A DNA stretch of 64,000 nucleotides from Lachnospiraceae bacterium. GTDB taxonomy: Bacteria > Bacillota > Clostridia > Lachnospirales > Lachnospiraceae. Shown here in pieces: positions 42,299 through 51,011 of this stretch (positions are counted from its first letter, which is position 1; every line of letters begins with the position of its first letter). Below the pieces are notes generated by a model. The model saw only the letters and a program-made list of their open reading frames with translations, ran no database searches and was not told the DNA's origin. Position numbers and translations under genes: made by a program. The stretch lies in assembly GCA_017427685.1 (NCBI GenBank), contig JAFRSH010000036.1, forward strand, positions 1 through 64,000, in the 5' to 3' direction.

Positions 42299-42945
42299 GT
42301 GAATACATCATAGATGCCATAAAGACCGGCGTCGTAGAAACACTTGAGATGACGGCATTCTCCTCGATCCTCGCTTACATCGTCGGATTGCCGCTCGGAA
42401 TCCTCCTCTACGCAACAGCGAAAGGACGGGTACTTGCAAACAGACCGGTAAATTTCCTGCTCGGCCTGGTGGTGAACGTCAGCAGATCACTGCCGTTCCT
42501 CATCCTGCTGGTGCTGATCATCCCCTTCACAAGACTTGTGACGGGAACCTCGATCGGCACAACGGCATCGATCGTCCCCCTCACCGTGGGTGCGATCCCA
42601 ATCGTGGCGCGAATGGTTGAGTCGTCTCTAAGTGAGGTCTCGCCCGGAATCATCGAAGCGGCAGCCTCGATGGGCGCCTCGCCCATATACATTATCATCC
42701 ACTTCGTACTGCCTGAAGCAACGCCGTCGCTTTTCCTGGGCGCGGCAATAAACGTAGCCACGATCCTCGGCTACTCGGCAATGGCAGGCGTTATCGGAGG
42801 CGGCGGGCTCGGAGCCCTCGCACTTCAGTACGGCTACTACAGATACCAGGAAGACGTCCTTTGGACGACAGTTACGATCCTCATCCTAATGGTTATGTTT
42901 ATCCAGGCGGGAGGAAACCTCATCTCGAAGAAATCGAGAAAGTAA
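42295..42945 (+). CDS. metI: MetI, methionine ABC transporter permease
   Basis: 216 residues from a GTG that overlaps the metN stop by four bases. Five helices; the EAA loop that contacts MetN reads GIIEAAASMGASPIYIIIHFVLPEATPSL. The segment LVVNVSRSLPFLILLVLIIPFTRLVTGTSIGTTASIVPLTVGAIP is a hallmark of MetI. It forms the membrane channel of the transporter. Confidence 0.95.
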   Translation: MSEYIIDAIKTGVVETLEMTAFSSILAYIVGLPLGILLYATAKGRVLANRPVNFLLGLVVNVSRSLPFLILLVLIIPFTRLVTGTSIGTTASIVPLTVGAIPIVARMVESSLSEVSPGIIEAAASMGASPIYIIIHFVLPEATPSLFLGAAINVATILGYSAMAGVIGGGGLGALALQYGYYRYQEDVLWTTVTILILMVMFIQAGGNLISKKSRK

Positions 42946-43039
42946 AAAGTTTAAACCCGGGCCGTGTAGCATATCCGGAATGTGAAAGCCCGGATTTATA
43001 AATCAAAAAAACCGTAAGGGAAGAAAAAACAAAGAAAGG

Positions 43040-43058
43040 CATGCCCCGGAAGGGCATG
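43040..43058 (+). promoter_or_regulatory. Hairpin just upstream of metQ ribosome binding site
   Basis: CATGCCC (43040-43046) pairs with GGGCATG (43052-43058) around CGGAA, ending a few bases before GAGGAAAA. Such a stem in a polycistronic leader could protect a processed end or raise metQ translation over metNI. Confidence 0.5.
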
Positions 43059-43072
43059 AAGAGGAAAAAACC

Positions 43073-43900
43073 ATGAAGAACATCAGAAAAATACTTGCAA
43101 CAGTACTTGCACTCACACTTACAGTAGCACTCACAGCTTGCTCCGGTTCATCGGACAAGGACACCAAGGGCACCACGATCAAGGTCGGCGCCAGCATCAC
43201 ACCTCACTCCGAGATCCTTGAGAAGGTAAAGCCCATACTCGCAGACAAGGGCATCACACTTGAGATTGTCAAGATCGAAGACTCCATCACACCCAACACA
43301 GGCGTTATCGAGGGCAGCCTTGATGCCAACTACTTCCAGCACGTTCCTTACCTTGAGCAGTTCAATAAGGAGAACGGTTCCGACCTCGTTTCGATAGGTG
43401 CGGTTCATTATGAGCCCTTCGGCGTATATGCGGGACGTACCAAGAACCTGGCAGATCTTCCGGACGGTGCGCTGATCGCAGTTCCCAACAACGTAACAAA
43501 CGAAGCAAGAGCACTTCTTCTCCTTGCCCAGGAGGGTATCCTTAAGCTCAGAGACGGCGCAGGCATTACCGCAACAGTTGAAGATATCGTTGAGAATCCC
43601 AAGAACGTTCAGTTCAAGGAGCTTGCACCCGAGCAGCTCGTAGCCTCACTTCCCGATGTCGATGTCGCAGTCATCAATGGCAACTACGCGATCGAAGGCG
43701 GACTCCATGTGAGCGGGGCTCTCGCAGTTGAGGCAAATGACGGACTCGCAGCTCAGACCTACGGCAACATCGTTGCTACAAGCGCTAAGAACAAAGACAA
43801 CGCAGCACTCAAGACACTCGTTGAAGTTCTTCAGGGCGCAGACATCGCCAAGTACATCAAGGACACCTACGATGGAGCTGTTGTAGCACTTTACAACTAA
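43073..43900 (+). CDS. metQ: MetQ, methionine-binding lipoprotein
   Basis: 275 residues. The signal peptide ends in a lipobox LTAC (Cys near residue 23), so the protein is lipid-anchored. The NLPA-type binding domain includes IKVGASITPHSEILEKVKPIL, ANYFQHVPYLEQFNKENG, HYEPFGVYAGRTKNL and VINGNYAIEGGLHVSGAL. It delivers methionine to MetNI. The two hairpins before it could give it separate expression, common for abundant binding proteins. Confidence 0.95.
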   Translation: MKNIRKILATVLALTLTVALTACSGSSDKDTKGTTIKVGASITPHSEILEKVKPILADKGITLEIVKIEDSITPNTGVIEGSLDANYFQHVPYLEQFNKENGSDLVSIGAVHYEPFGVYAGRTKNLADLPDGALIAVPNNVTNEARALLLLAQEGILKLRDGAGITATVEDIVENPKNVQFKELAPEQLVASLPDVDVAVINGNYAIEGGLHVSGALAVEANDGLAAQTYGNIVATSAKNKDNAALKTLVEVLQGADIAKYIKDTYDGAVVALYN

Positions 43901-43920
43901 GAAATACAGGAATCCGTGAT

Positions 43921-43957
43921 CGAGCCTCACGCTCACTCGGACCGGATATGAGGCTCG
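43921..43957 (+). terminator. Hairpin after metQ
   Basis: CGAGCCTCA (43921-43929) and TGAGGCTCG (43949-43957) form a perfect 9-bp stem, enclosed by AATCC/GGATT. The T-tract is short (GGGATTT), so termination strength is uncertain, but the position after the metNIQ operon fits. Confidence 0.6.
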
Positions 43958-44001
43958 GTCGGGATTTCCGGAAAGTATAAACACAGAGAATTCGTAAAAG
44001 G

Positions 44002-44107
44002 GGACAGGGAGACAGAAAAGAAAAGGGAAGTCGTATAAAGGGACAGGGAGACAGAAAAGAAAAGGGAAGTCGTATAAAAGGACAGGGAGACAGAAAAAGG
44101 AAGGGAA
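44002..44107 (+). repeat. 39-bp purine-rich tandem repeat, 2.7 copies
   Basis: Units start at 44002, 44041 and 44080, each beginning GGACAGGGAGACAGAAAA and each carrying AAGGGAAG; the third changes just before the start codon of the alcohol dehydrogenase gene. Units one and two are almost identical. The repeat ends in the ribosome binding region, so copy number changes could alter the 5' leader of the next gene. The frame stays open across the units but has no start codon. Confidence 0.85.
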
Positions 44108-44113
44108 CCGCAT

Positions 44114-45322
44114 ATGATCGGATTTGAATACTATAACCCCGCCAAGATCGTCTTCGGGGAGGACAGCGAGAAGAAGCTTAAGAACCTCCTCGCAGAGTAC
44201 AAAGTAAAGTCTCTCCTTCTGGTGTACAGCGGAGATTTTATCAGGACACTCGGCATCAGGGACGTGATCGAAGAGGCAGTGAGAGAACTCGGGATCGACC
44301 TTTACGAGAACGGGAACGTGGTTCCCAACCCTACGATCGAACTCGTTCGCGAGATCGTCAGTGAGGGCAAGAAAAGAAACGCGGATTTCGTGCTGGCGGT
44401 CGGAGGCGGAAGCTCCATCGACACGGCCAAGGCGACCGCGATCGGGATCCCTTACGAAGGAGATGTCTGGGACTTCTTTGAAAAGGGGACCGTGCCCGAA
44501 AAGGTTTTGCCTATAGGCGTTATCGCGACAACCGCCTCGAGCGGCTCGGAAACGACGAACGCAGCGATCCTTTCGAACGGCGAGTGGAAGCTCGGCTTCG
44601 AGGATGACCGGATCATCCCGAAGTTCGCGATCATGAACCCGCGCTTCACGGCCGGGCTCCCCGCTTACCAGACTTTCGTCGGCGTGGCGGACGTGCTTTC
44701 GCACCTGCTTGAGCGCTACTTCTCGGACGAGAGGAACTCGGACACCACCGATTACCTCATCGAGGGCGCGGTGAAGGCACTGCTCATCAACGCGGAGAAG
44801 CTGCTTGGAGACCTCACCGATGTGAATGCCAGAGGCGAGATCCAGTGGCTCGCGAGCGTGGCCCACAACAATTTCCTCGATGCAGGAAGGCGCGCGGATT
44901 GGGGCTCGCACAGGATCGAGCACGAGTTGTCGGCTCAGTACAACATAGTTCACGGCGAGGGCATGGCCATCACCATGACGGCATGGACGAAGTACATGGC
45001 GGTGCATAAGCCCTGGAGGCTTGCACTGATCGCACAGAGGGTTTTCGGCGCTGACGCTTATGCTGCAGCAGGCGAACAAACCGGGCAGACTCCGGAAGCA
45101 GGCGAACAAGCCGGGCAGGATACGGAGGCGGCGCTTGTCCTCTCCGAGAAGCTTGAGGAATTCTTCACCCACATCGGGCTGAAGACAAGGCTCTCGCAGC
45201 TCGGCATCGACGACAGAGACTTTGAGACCATGGCGAAGAGAGCCACCAGGAATGGTAAGGTCGGACACTACGAACCCCTCGACGCAGCAGCGATAGTGGA
45301 GATCCTTAAGCTGGCGCTGTAA
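44114..45322 (+). CDS. Iron-containing alcohol dehydrogenase
   Basis: 402 residues, group III (BDH/YqhD-like). NAD(P)-binding GGGSSIDTAKATAIG, ATTASSGSETTNAAIL and metal ligands in FVGVADVLSHLLERYF, WGSHRIEHELSAQYNIVHGEGMA are canonical. It reduces short-chain aldehydes such as butyraldehyde. A 20-residue in-frame duplication AGEQTGQTPE/AGEQAGQDTE (45068-45127) lies in the C-terminal helical domain, where relatives have a short loop. The gene follows a 39-bp tandem repeat and precedes the AhpD-like gene. Confidence 0.9.
   Translation: MIGFEYYNPAKIVFGEDSEKKLKNLLAEYKVKSLLLVYSGDFIRTLGIRDVIEEAVRELGIDLYENGNVVPNPTIELVREIVSEGKKRNADFVLAVGGGSSIDTAKATAIGIPYEGDVWDFFEKGTVPEKVLPIGVIATTASSGSETTNAAILSNGEWKLGFEDDRIIPKFAIMNPRFTAGLPAYQTFVGVADVLSHLLERYFSDERNSDTTDYLIEGAVKALLINAEKLLGDLTDVNARGEIQWLASVAHNNFLDAGRRADWGSHRIEHELSAQYNIVHGEGMAITMTAWTKYMAVHKPWRLALIAQRVFGADAYAAAGEQTGQTPEAGEQAGQDTEAALVLSEKLEEFFTHIGLKTRLSQLGIDDRDFETMAKRATRNGKVGHYEPLDAAAIVEILKLAL
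45068..45127 (+). repeat. 30-bp in-frame tandem duplication in alcohol dehydrogenase gene
   Basis: Two units of 30 bases (45068-45097, 45098-45127) encode ten residues each, AGEQTGQTPE and AGEQAGQDTE. They lie on a surface loop between predicted helices; the enzyme core motifs are upstream and intact. Confidence 0.8.
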
Positions 45323-45349
45323 ACATTTTATTGAAAAAGGAGAACAGAT

Positions 45350-45904
45350 ATGGCACGTGTACAGTTAAAACAGCCCGGAGAACTTACGGGAGAAGCCAAA
45401 AAGGCATATGAGGAGCTTGACTCCAAGGGAAAGATCACGAACATGAAGCTAGTGATGCTTCAGGATTACGGAACATACCGCGCATTTATGGGTTGGTATG
45501 ATTCGTGGGGAAGCCTCGTTGCGGTGGTAGGACAGAGAGCGGCAACTATCTACGCGCATTCTGTTTCAACAACAAACGGATGCATGCTCTGCTCACTCTT
45601 CTTCATCAGTGACCTCAAGGAGCTCGGGATCGATCCCGCAAACATCGAATTCTCCGAGAACGAGAAGCTTCTTGCACAGCTCGGTGAGCAGATCGTCAAG
45701 GATCCCACAGCCGTTTCCGACGAACTCCTGAACGGCCTCCGCAAGTTCTACACCGACACCGAGATCATCGTGATCGTAGGCTTCGGCGCTCAGATGCAGG
45801 CAACAAACAACTTCAACTCCGTACTCGGTGTGGATGTTGATAATAGACTCCTTCCCCTGAAGGACGAGTTCAAGCCCGCTACGTGGAGAAGTGTACTCAA
45901 GTAG
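45350..45904 (+). CDS. AhpD-like carboxymuconolactone decarboxylase family protein
   Basis: 184 residues. A CxxC pair within TTNGCMLCSLFFISDLKELG is the AhpD-type redox site; the helical bundle pattern (AYEELDSKGKITNMKLVM, TEIIVIVGFGAQMQATNNFNSVL) fits the family, which contains peroxidase-reductases and decarboxylases. The missing acidic proton relay of AhpD cannot be checked with certainty here. It lies 27 bp after the alcohol dehydrogenase and is likely cotranscribed with it. Confidence 0.78.
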   Translation: MARVQLKQPGELTGEAKKAYEELDSKGKITNMKLVMLQDYGTYRAFMGWYDSWGSLVAVVGQRAATIYAHSVSTTNGCMLCSLFFISDLKELGIDPANIEFSENEKLLAQLGEQIVKDPTAVSDELLNGLRKFYTDTEIIVIVGFGAQMQATNNFNSVLGVDVDNRLLPLKDEFKPATWRSVLK

Positions 45905-46022
45905 AAAAACCACCCCTAAACCGGGGATGGACAACTGCGACCTAAAAAACGATTATTTTGGGAACGAGTTGTTTTGCGATTAGAAGCATTGGATTACACA
46001 CTGAGTTGGGCAGGCTCTGAAT

Positions 46023-46051
46023 TTGACAAGCTTTGATTACTATAATAGTAT
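46023..46051 (+). promoter_or_regulatory. Promoter of the ProX-like gene
   Basis: TTGACA (46023-46028), 17-bp spacer, TAGTAT (46046-46051). A TATAAT at 46041 is only 12 bp from the -35 and is less likely. The predicted transcript start, near 46058, supports ATG 46084 over ATG 46054 as the gene start. Confidence 0.6.
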
Positions 46052-46083
46052 AGATGAATAAAAACTCAGGGGAACAGAGCATT

Positions 46084-46629
46084 ATGGAACTCTACAACGG
46101 AAGACCCGAAAACACGGAGGGGCGCTTGGCGCGTGAGGTCAGGACATACGACTTTTTGGATGAGCTGGGGATTGAATATAAGCGTACGGATCACGGACGC
46201 GCCGACAACATGGAAGCATGCAACGTGATAGATGCAGTGCTCGGCGTGATCATCTGTAAGAACCTCTTCCTCTGCAACAGGCAGAAAACCGCTTTCTATC
46301 TTCTTATGATGCCAGGTGACAAGAAGTTCAAGACCAAGGAGCTTTCGGCGCAGATCAACTCTGCGAGGCTTTCGTTTGCCGACCCCGAGGACATGCTCAG
46401 GTACCTTGACATCGAGCCCGGGGCAGTGAGTATCATGGGACTCATGAATGATAAGGAGAGGCATGTTCAGCTACTGATCGACGAGGATGTTCTGGAGGGT
46501 GAGTATATCGGCTGCCATCCCTGTGTATGCACCTCGAGCCTGAAGATCAAAACAGAAGATATAATAGAAAAGTTCCTGCCCGCAACAGGTCATGAATACA
46601 GGACGGTTCATCTGGTGGGAGAGGACTAA
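46084..46629 (+). CDS. ProX-like aminoacyl-tRNA editing protein (YbaK superfamily)
   Basis: 181 residues from ATG 46084 (MELYNGRPENTEGRLAREVR); AGGGGA lies upstream and the promoter suggests it. The editing fold appears as YDFLDELGIEYKRTDH, CNVIDAVLGVIICKNLFLCNRQKTAFYLLMMPGDKKF, AQINSARLSFADPEDMLRYLDIEPGAVSIMGLMND. This is the ProX/PrdX class that hydrolyses Ala-tRNA(Pro). Together with the YbaK-type protein at 7607 it could protect proline codons from two different errors. Confidence 0.85.
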   Translation: MELYNGRPENTEGRLAREVRTYDFLDELGIEYKRTDHGRADNMEACNVIDAVLGVIICKNLFLCNRQKTAFYLLMMPGDKKFKTKELSAQINSARLSFADPEDMLRYLDIEPGAVSIMGLMNDKERHVQLLIDEDVLEGEYIGCHPCVCTSSLKIKTEDIIEKFLPATGHEYRTVHLVGED

Positions 46630-46636
46630 AGTTAGG

Positions 46637-46661
46637 AAGAGCGGCGTTTGTCGCTCTTTTT
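46637..46661 (+). terminator. Terminator after the ProX-like gene
   Basis: Stem AAGAGCG/CGCTCTT with an 8-nt loop and a five-T run. Confidence 0.85.
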
Positions 46662-46903
46662 GAGTATCCGGTTTTTTTGGTTGCGAATCTCATGCAGATC
46701 AGCGGACAACCCGTTTTAATGTTTATTTAATAAACCCGGAGGTATACTCTGCTCAGGAGCTTGAGAAAGGCCCCGAAAACCATTATGTAAGCCTGCTGAT
46801 TTCGTGAAGTGTTTGCCCGAAAGGAGACCAAAAGCACTTCGGAAATAAAGAGGCGAAAAATCGAAAGCGGGAAAAACCCTGCTTTAAAAGAGGAGTAACC
46901 ACT

Positions 46904-49273
46904 ATGTTTTTGAGAATCTTAAAAAAGGATCTTAAGCGCAAGAAGAGCATGAACATCATTCTCTTGATCTTTGTGATCCTCTCCGCAATGTTCGCGTCGA
47001 GCAGTTCCTACAACATGCTCGCTGTGTACGGCGGGATCGATTATTTCTTTGAAAAGGCGGAAATGTCCGATTACGTGATCCTCACGCTCAATCAGAACGG
47101 AGAGGACCCCGCCGAAGAGATCATCAGAAATTCGGACGCCGTTAAGGAATGCAACAAGGAAGACATCATCTTCTACTCGGCAGGCGACATCACGCAGAAC
47201 GGCGAGAAGTACGTGAGCTTCGAGAACCCCGGCGTTATCGTTTCGGCCAAGGGAATGAAGCTCAAATGCTTCGACAGGGATAACGAAGTGATCACCGATG
47301 TCCCGAAGGGTCACGTTTATGTCGGCGGCATCATGAGCACACTCGAAGAAGTGCATATCGGCGACACCATAGACCTGAAGATCGAGGACAAGACCGTAAC
47401 GGTCACCATCGACGGCTACCTTAAGGATGCGCTTCTGGGATCTCCGTTCATCGGCAACACCCGAATGATCATGAACGACAGCGACTACAGTGAGTTGCTC
47501 GGAGCACAGAATATCGAAAACCACTGCGGCGGTATCTATTACATCCGCACAGACGACATGGAAGGCCTGCAGAATGACGTTGCAGGCGTGTACAACTCGC
47601 TTTTCTCAGCCGATGCGGCAACAGTGAAACTGACGTTTATGCTGGACATGCTCACGGCTGCCCTCCTTATGATCGTCAGCATCTGCCTGATCCTCATCGC
47701 GTTCACCATGCTCTCGTTCACGATCAAGTTTACTCTCACCGAGGACTTCAGAGAGATCGGCGTCATGAAGGCGGTCGGACTGAAGAACAGGTCGATCAGA
47801 GGGATGTACATGGTCAAATATTTGTGCATAAGCGTTGTGGGCGCTTTGATTGGATACTTTGCTAGCATTCCCTTCGGGAATCTGCTTATGGCAGGTGTGA
47901 GCGACAGGCTTCTGCTCGGGGATGAAGGAAGCGCCGGGGTCGGTATCATAAGCGCTTGTGCCGTGGTTCTCGTCGTTTTTTTGTTCTGTTACCACTGCAC
48001 GAGGCGTATCAAGAAGCTCTCACCGATCGATGCGGTCAGGAGCGGTGAAACGGGCGAACGCTACAAGGCGAAGTCGGTCCTGAACCTTTCAAAGAGCAGG
48101 TTCGGCAGCAACCTCTTCCTCGGTCTCAACGACGTGCTCAGCAAGCCGCGCCAGTACCTCAGCATGATCATCACGTTCACGATCTGTCTGCTGCTCGTCA
48201 TGATGCTCGCGACTGCGGCGAACACGCTTATGAGTGAGAAGCTCGTCTACCTCTTCGGAACCACGAAGAGCGACGCGTACTATAACTCCACCGAAAAGAT
48301 AATGGAAGCGATGGGCAACAGCGATGAAACGATCCTTGACAAGTCGATCACGGAGATGGAGGACACGCTCGCAAAGAATGGCATGCCGGCAGATGTGCAT
48401 GTGGAGCTCAACTACCAGATACCGGTCAAGTTCGGTGACAAGCAGATGCAGGTACTCATGCAGCAGTGTACCGAGACCAAGACTACAGATTACGTCTATG
48501 ACGAGGGGCTTGCACCTGTATACATAAACGAAGTGGCGTTCACTCCCAAAATCCTTGAAGAGCTCGGCGCCAAGATCGGTGACAAGGTGAAGATGACCGT
48601 GGCCGGAGTCGAGAGCGAGTACACGATCTCGGCATCGTTTGTGTCGCTCAACCAGCTCGGCAGGATCGGAAGACTCCACCAGGATGTGAAGACAAGGTGC
48701 GGTGACGCGGCGTCCGCGTTTGCTTTCCAGATCGATTTTAAGGACAATCCGGATGAGAAGGAAGTTGCCGCAAGGATCGAGCGGATGAGAGAGATCTTCA
48801 ATACTGACAAGATCTACAACGCAGCTGAGTTTGTCGACAAATGCACGAACTCGTCGGCGACGATCATCATGGCCAAGAACATGGTGCTTATGATCGCACT
48901 CCTGATCGCGATCCTCATCACGGTGCTTATGGAGAGATCCTTCATCAGCAAGGAAGCAAGCGAGATAGCGCTTATGAAGGCGATCGGTTTCAAAACCCGC
49001 TCCGTTTCGGCACAGCACACAGTCCGTTTTGTGGTAGTGATCGTCATCTCGACACTGCTTGCGATGGCTCTCAACTGGCCGTTCACCAAGATCGTGTGTG
49101 ATCAGATCTTCGGTATCATGGGTGCCGGTTCGGGTATCGAGTACAAGATCGAGGGACTTGAACTCTTCGCACTTTACCCCGCGATCCTCGCGGTTGTGGT
49201 TTCGCTCGCTGCATGGCTCACCTCACTTTATGCTAAGACCATTAAGGCGGACCAAATAGGAAATATCGAATAA
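46904..49273 (+). CDS. FtsX-domain ABC transporter permease
   Basis: 789 residues behind GAGGAG. One N-terminal helix (IILLIFVILSAMFASSSS) is followed by a large outside domain, three helices at about 255-365, a second outside domain, then three more near the C-terminus; the two FtsX halves carry EDFREIGVMKAVGLKNRSIRG and EIALMKAIGFKTRSVSAQHT, the coupling segments facing the ATPase. Large extracellular domains fit an exporter or lipid/peptide sensor of the MacB/BceB type rather than an importer. The ATPase follows at 49430 and a response regulator after that. Confidence 0.85.
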   Translation: MFLRILKKDLKRKKSMNIILLIFVILSAMFASSSSYNMLAVYGGIDYFFEKAEMSDYVILTLNQNGEDPAEEIIRNSDAVKECNKEDIIFYSAGDITQNGEKYVSFENPGVIVSAKGMKLKCFDRDNEVITDVPKGHVYVGGIMSTLEEVHIGDTIDLKIEDKTVTVTIDGYLKDALLGSPFIGNTRMIMNDSDYSELLGAQNIENHCGGIYYIRTDDMEGLQNDVAGVYNSLFSADAATVKLTFMLDMLTAALLMIVSICLILIAFTMLSFTIKFTLTEDFREIGVMKAVGLKNRSIRGMYMVKYLCISVVGALIGYFASIPFGNLLMAGVSDRLLLGDEGSAGVGIISACAVVLVVFLFCYHCTRRIKKLSPIDAVRSGETGERYKAKSVLNLSKSRFGSNLFLGLNDVLSKPRQYLSMIITFTICLLLVMMLATAANTLMSEKLVYLFGTTKSDAYYNSTEKIMEAMGNSDETILDKSITEMEDTLAKNGMPADVHVELNYQIPVKFGDKQMQVLMQQCTETKTTDYVYDEGLAPVYINEVAFTPKILEELGAKIGDKVKMTVAGVESEYTISASFVSLNQLGRIGRLHQDVKTRCGDAASAFAFQIDFKDNPDEKEVAARIERMREIFNTDKIYNAAEFVDKCTNSSATIIMAKNMVLMIALLIAILITVLMERSFISKEASEIALMKAIGFKTRSVSAQHTVRFVVVIVISTLLAMALNWPFTKIVCDQIFGIMGAGSGIEYKIEGLELFALYPAILAVVVSLAAWLTSLYAKTIKADQIGNIE

Positions 49274-49429
49274 AGGCGCATTTTTAATTATTCAATTATG
49301 ATTATGTTGAATAAGATTAAAACGAGAATAACGTAAGAAAAAAGTATCCGAAAATAATAAAAATGAGTAGTAATACGGATGAGATACTCGTAAATAATTG
49401 AATGTGAGAATACTCAGAAAGGAAACGAA

Positions 49430-50197
49430 ATGAGCAGATTAATAGAAGTAAATGATCTCTGTAAGACATACGTTGTAAACAAGAAGCAGAATAACGTCCT
49501 CAGAAACGTGAATTTCTCGATAGAGGAAGGCGAGATGGTCGCTGTAATGGGACCTTCGGGCTCGGGTAAGTCGACTCTCCTTTACACCGTTTCGGGCATG
49601 GATAAGATGACTGCAGGAGAGGTGACATTTAACGGAAGGAAGCTCTCGAGCCTCAGGGATAACGAGATGGCGGACGTCAGACTTGACGAGATGGGCTTTA
49701 TCTTCCAGCAGATGTACATGATGAAAAATCTTTCGATACTTGATAATATCATCCTCCCTGCCGTAAAATCGAAGAAGGAGGGTGGATCCCGAAAGGAGAT
49801 CCGCGACCGCGGACTCGCCCTCATGCACAAGCTCGGGATCGAAGAGACAGCCGGCAACGACATCAACGAAGTGTCCGGTGGACAGCTTCAGCGCGCATGC
49901 ATATGCCGCAGCATGATCAACAAACCCCGTGTGATCTTCGCAGACGAGCCGACCGGAGCACTCAACCGCTCCGCTTCGGACGAGGTCATGAACGAGATCG
50001 TCGGCCTCAACAACGAAGGCACCACCGTGATGCTCGTAACCCATGATGTCAAGGTCGCAGCCAAGTGCACCCGCGTCCTCTATATCGTGGACGGAAACAT
50101 CAAAGGCGAGAAAAACCTCGGCAAGTGCGAAAACACCTCCCAGGTAAGAGAGAGGGAGAGAGATCTGAATAATTGGCTGATGGAAATGGGATGGTAA
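49430..50197 (+). CDS. ABC transporter ATP-binding protein (LolD/BceA type)
   Basis: 255 residues. Walker A GPSGSGKSTLL, signature VSGGQLQRACICRSM, Walker B VIFADEPTGALNRSASDEV, and H-loop VTHDVKV. The usual partner of FtsX-type permeases; the permease gene is upstream. A charged C-terminal tail (QVRERERDLNNWL) is extra. The gene ends one base before the response regulator gene starts, so transport and signalling are linked in one transcript. Confidence 0.9.
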   Translation: MSRLIEVNDLCKTYVVNKKQNNVLRNVNFSIEEGEMVAVMGPSGSGKSTLLYTVSGMDKMTAGEVTFNGRKLSSLRDNEMADVRLDEMGFIFQQMYMMKNLSILDNIILPAVKSKKEGGSRKEIRDRGLALMHKLGIEETAGNDINEVSGGQLQRACICRSMINKPRVIFADEPTGALNRSASDEVMNEIVGLNNEGTTVMLVTHDVKVAAKCTRVLYIVDGNIKGEKNLGKCENTSQVRERERDLNNWLMEMGW

Positions 50198-50198
50198 A

Positions 50199-50861
50199 AT
50201 GATCGACATTTTGCTCGTAGAAGATAACAAAGAACTTAGTGACGTCCTCGCAGACTTCCTCCGCGCGGAAGGCTACGTCGTGTCTGTTGCGGCGAACGGT
50301 CGCAGTGCGCTTGAGCATTACGAGATGTACGGCGCACGACTTGTTATCCTCGACATCATGCTCCCCGGGCTTGACGGGATGTACATACTAGAGAAGGTAC
50401 GTGCAGCCTCCAACACTCCCGTACTCATGGTAAGCGCGCGGGTAGGCAAGGATGACAAGCTCCGCGCGATCGTATCCGGCGCGGATGACTACATCGAAAA
50501 GCCTTATGACATAGACATTCTTCTTGCAAAGATCAAGGGGATCTTTAAACGCCGTCTCGCCACCGATACGGTGACGGACGGCAACATTACGCTTGATATC
50601 GCTCATGAGAAGATCCTTAAGGATGGCAAGGAGATCGTTGCTACCACCAAAGAGTTCGAGCTCATGAAGCTTTTTATGGAAAACAAGGGGCACACGCTCC
50701 TTAAGCAGTATATCTTCGATACGATCTGGGGCAAGGACAGCGAGTCCGAGCTCCAGACCCTCACGGTCCACATCAAGTGGCTCCGTGAGAAGATCGAGGA
50801 TAACCCCGCAAACCCCACTAAGATCATCACGGTGTGGGGTAAGGGGTATAGGTATGAATGA
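50199..50861 (+). CDS. OmpR-family response regulator
   Basis: 220 residues. Receiver domain with acidic pocket ILLVEDNKEL, phosphorylated Asp in VILDIMLPGLDG and Lys in YIEKPYDID; winged helix with TTKEFELMKLFMENKGHTLLKQYIFDTIWG and HIKWLREKIEDNPANPTKIITVWGKGYRYE. It starts one base after the ATPase gene. The expected kinase gene is found not next to it but at 55861, beyond a long gene on the other strand. It likely controls the transporter operon. Confidence 0.92.
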   Translation: MIDILLVEDNKELSDVLADFLRAEGYVVSVAANGRSALEHYEMYGARLVILDIMLPGLDGMYILEKVRAASNTPVLMVSARVGKDDKLRAIVSGADDYIEKPYDIDILLAKIKGIFKRRLATDTVTDGNITLDIAHEKILKDGKEIVATTKEFELMKLFMENKGHTLLKQYIFDTIWGKDSESELQTLTVHIKWLREKIEDNPANPTKIITVWGKGYRYE

Positions 50862-50963
50862 GCAGTGCCGAATAACACTGTGTGAGAGGATGCTGCGAGA
50901 AAGAACCGGTGAAAAAGGATACTGAAAAACACAAGATTGAATATCATTGACACGTAAAAAGAA

Positions 50964-50997
50964 CGCCCCTGTCGGATCGACAGGGGCGAGTTGTTTT
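50964..50997. terminator. Bidirectional terminator between regulator and FecR gene
   Basis: CGCCCCTGTCG (50964-50974)/CGACAGGGGCG (50978-50988), a perfect 11-bp stem with a 3-nt loop; TTGTTTT follows on the plus strand and TTCTTTTT on the minus. It ends both the transporter/regulator operon and the giant gene. Confidence 0.9.
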
Positions 50998-51011
50998 AAT
51001 GACTGTTAGAA

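Noticed and set aside
43981..44110. Reading frame through the 39-bp repeat as a short repeat peptide
   Set aside because: The frame is open over all units but has a stop just upstream and no ATG, GTG or TTG start.
43646..45268. 540-codon minus-strand ORF across metQ and the alcohol dehydrogenase gene
   Set aside because: Opposite to two convincing enzymes and a tandem repeat; the predicted product is low in pattern and repetitive because of the repeat.
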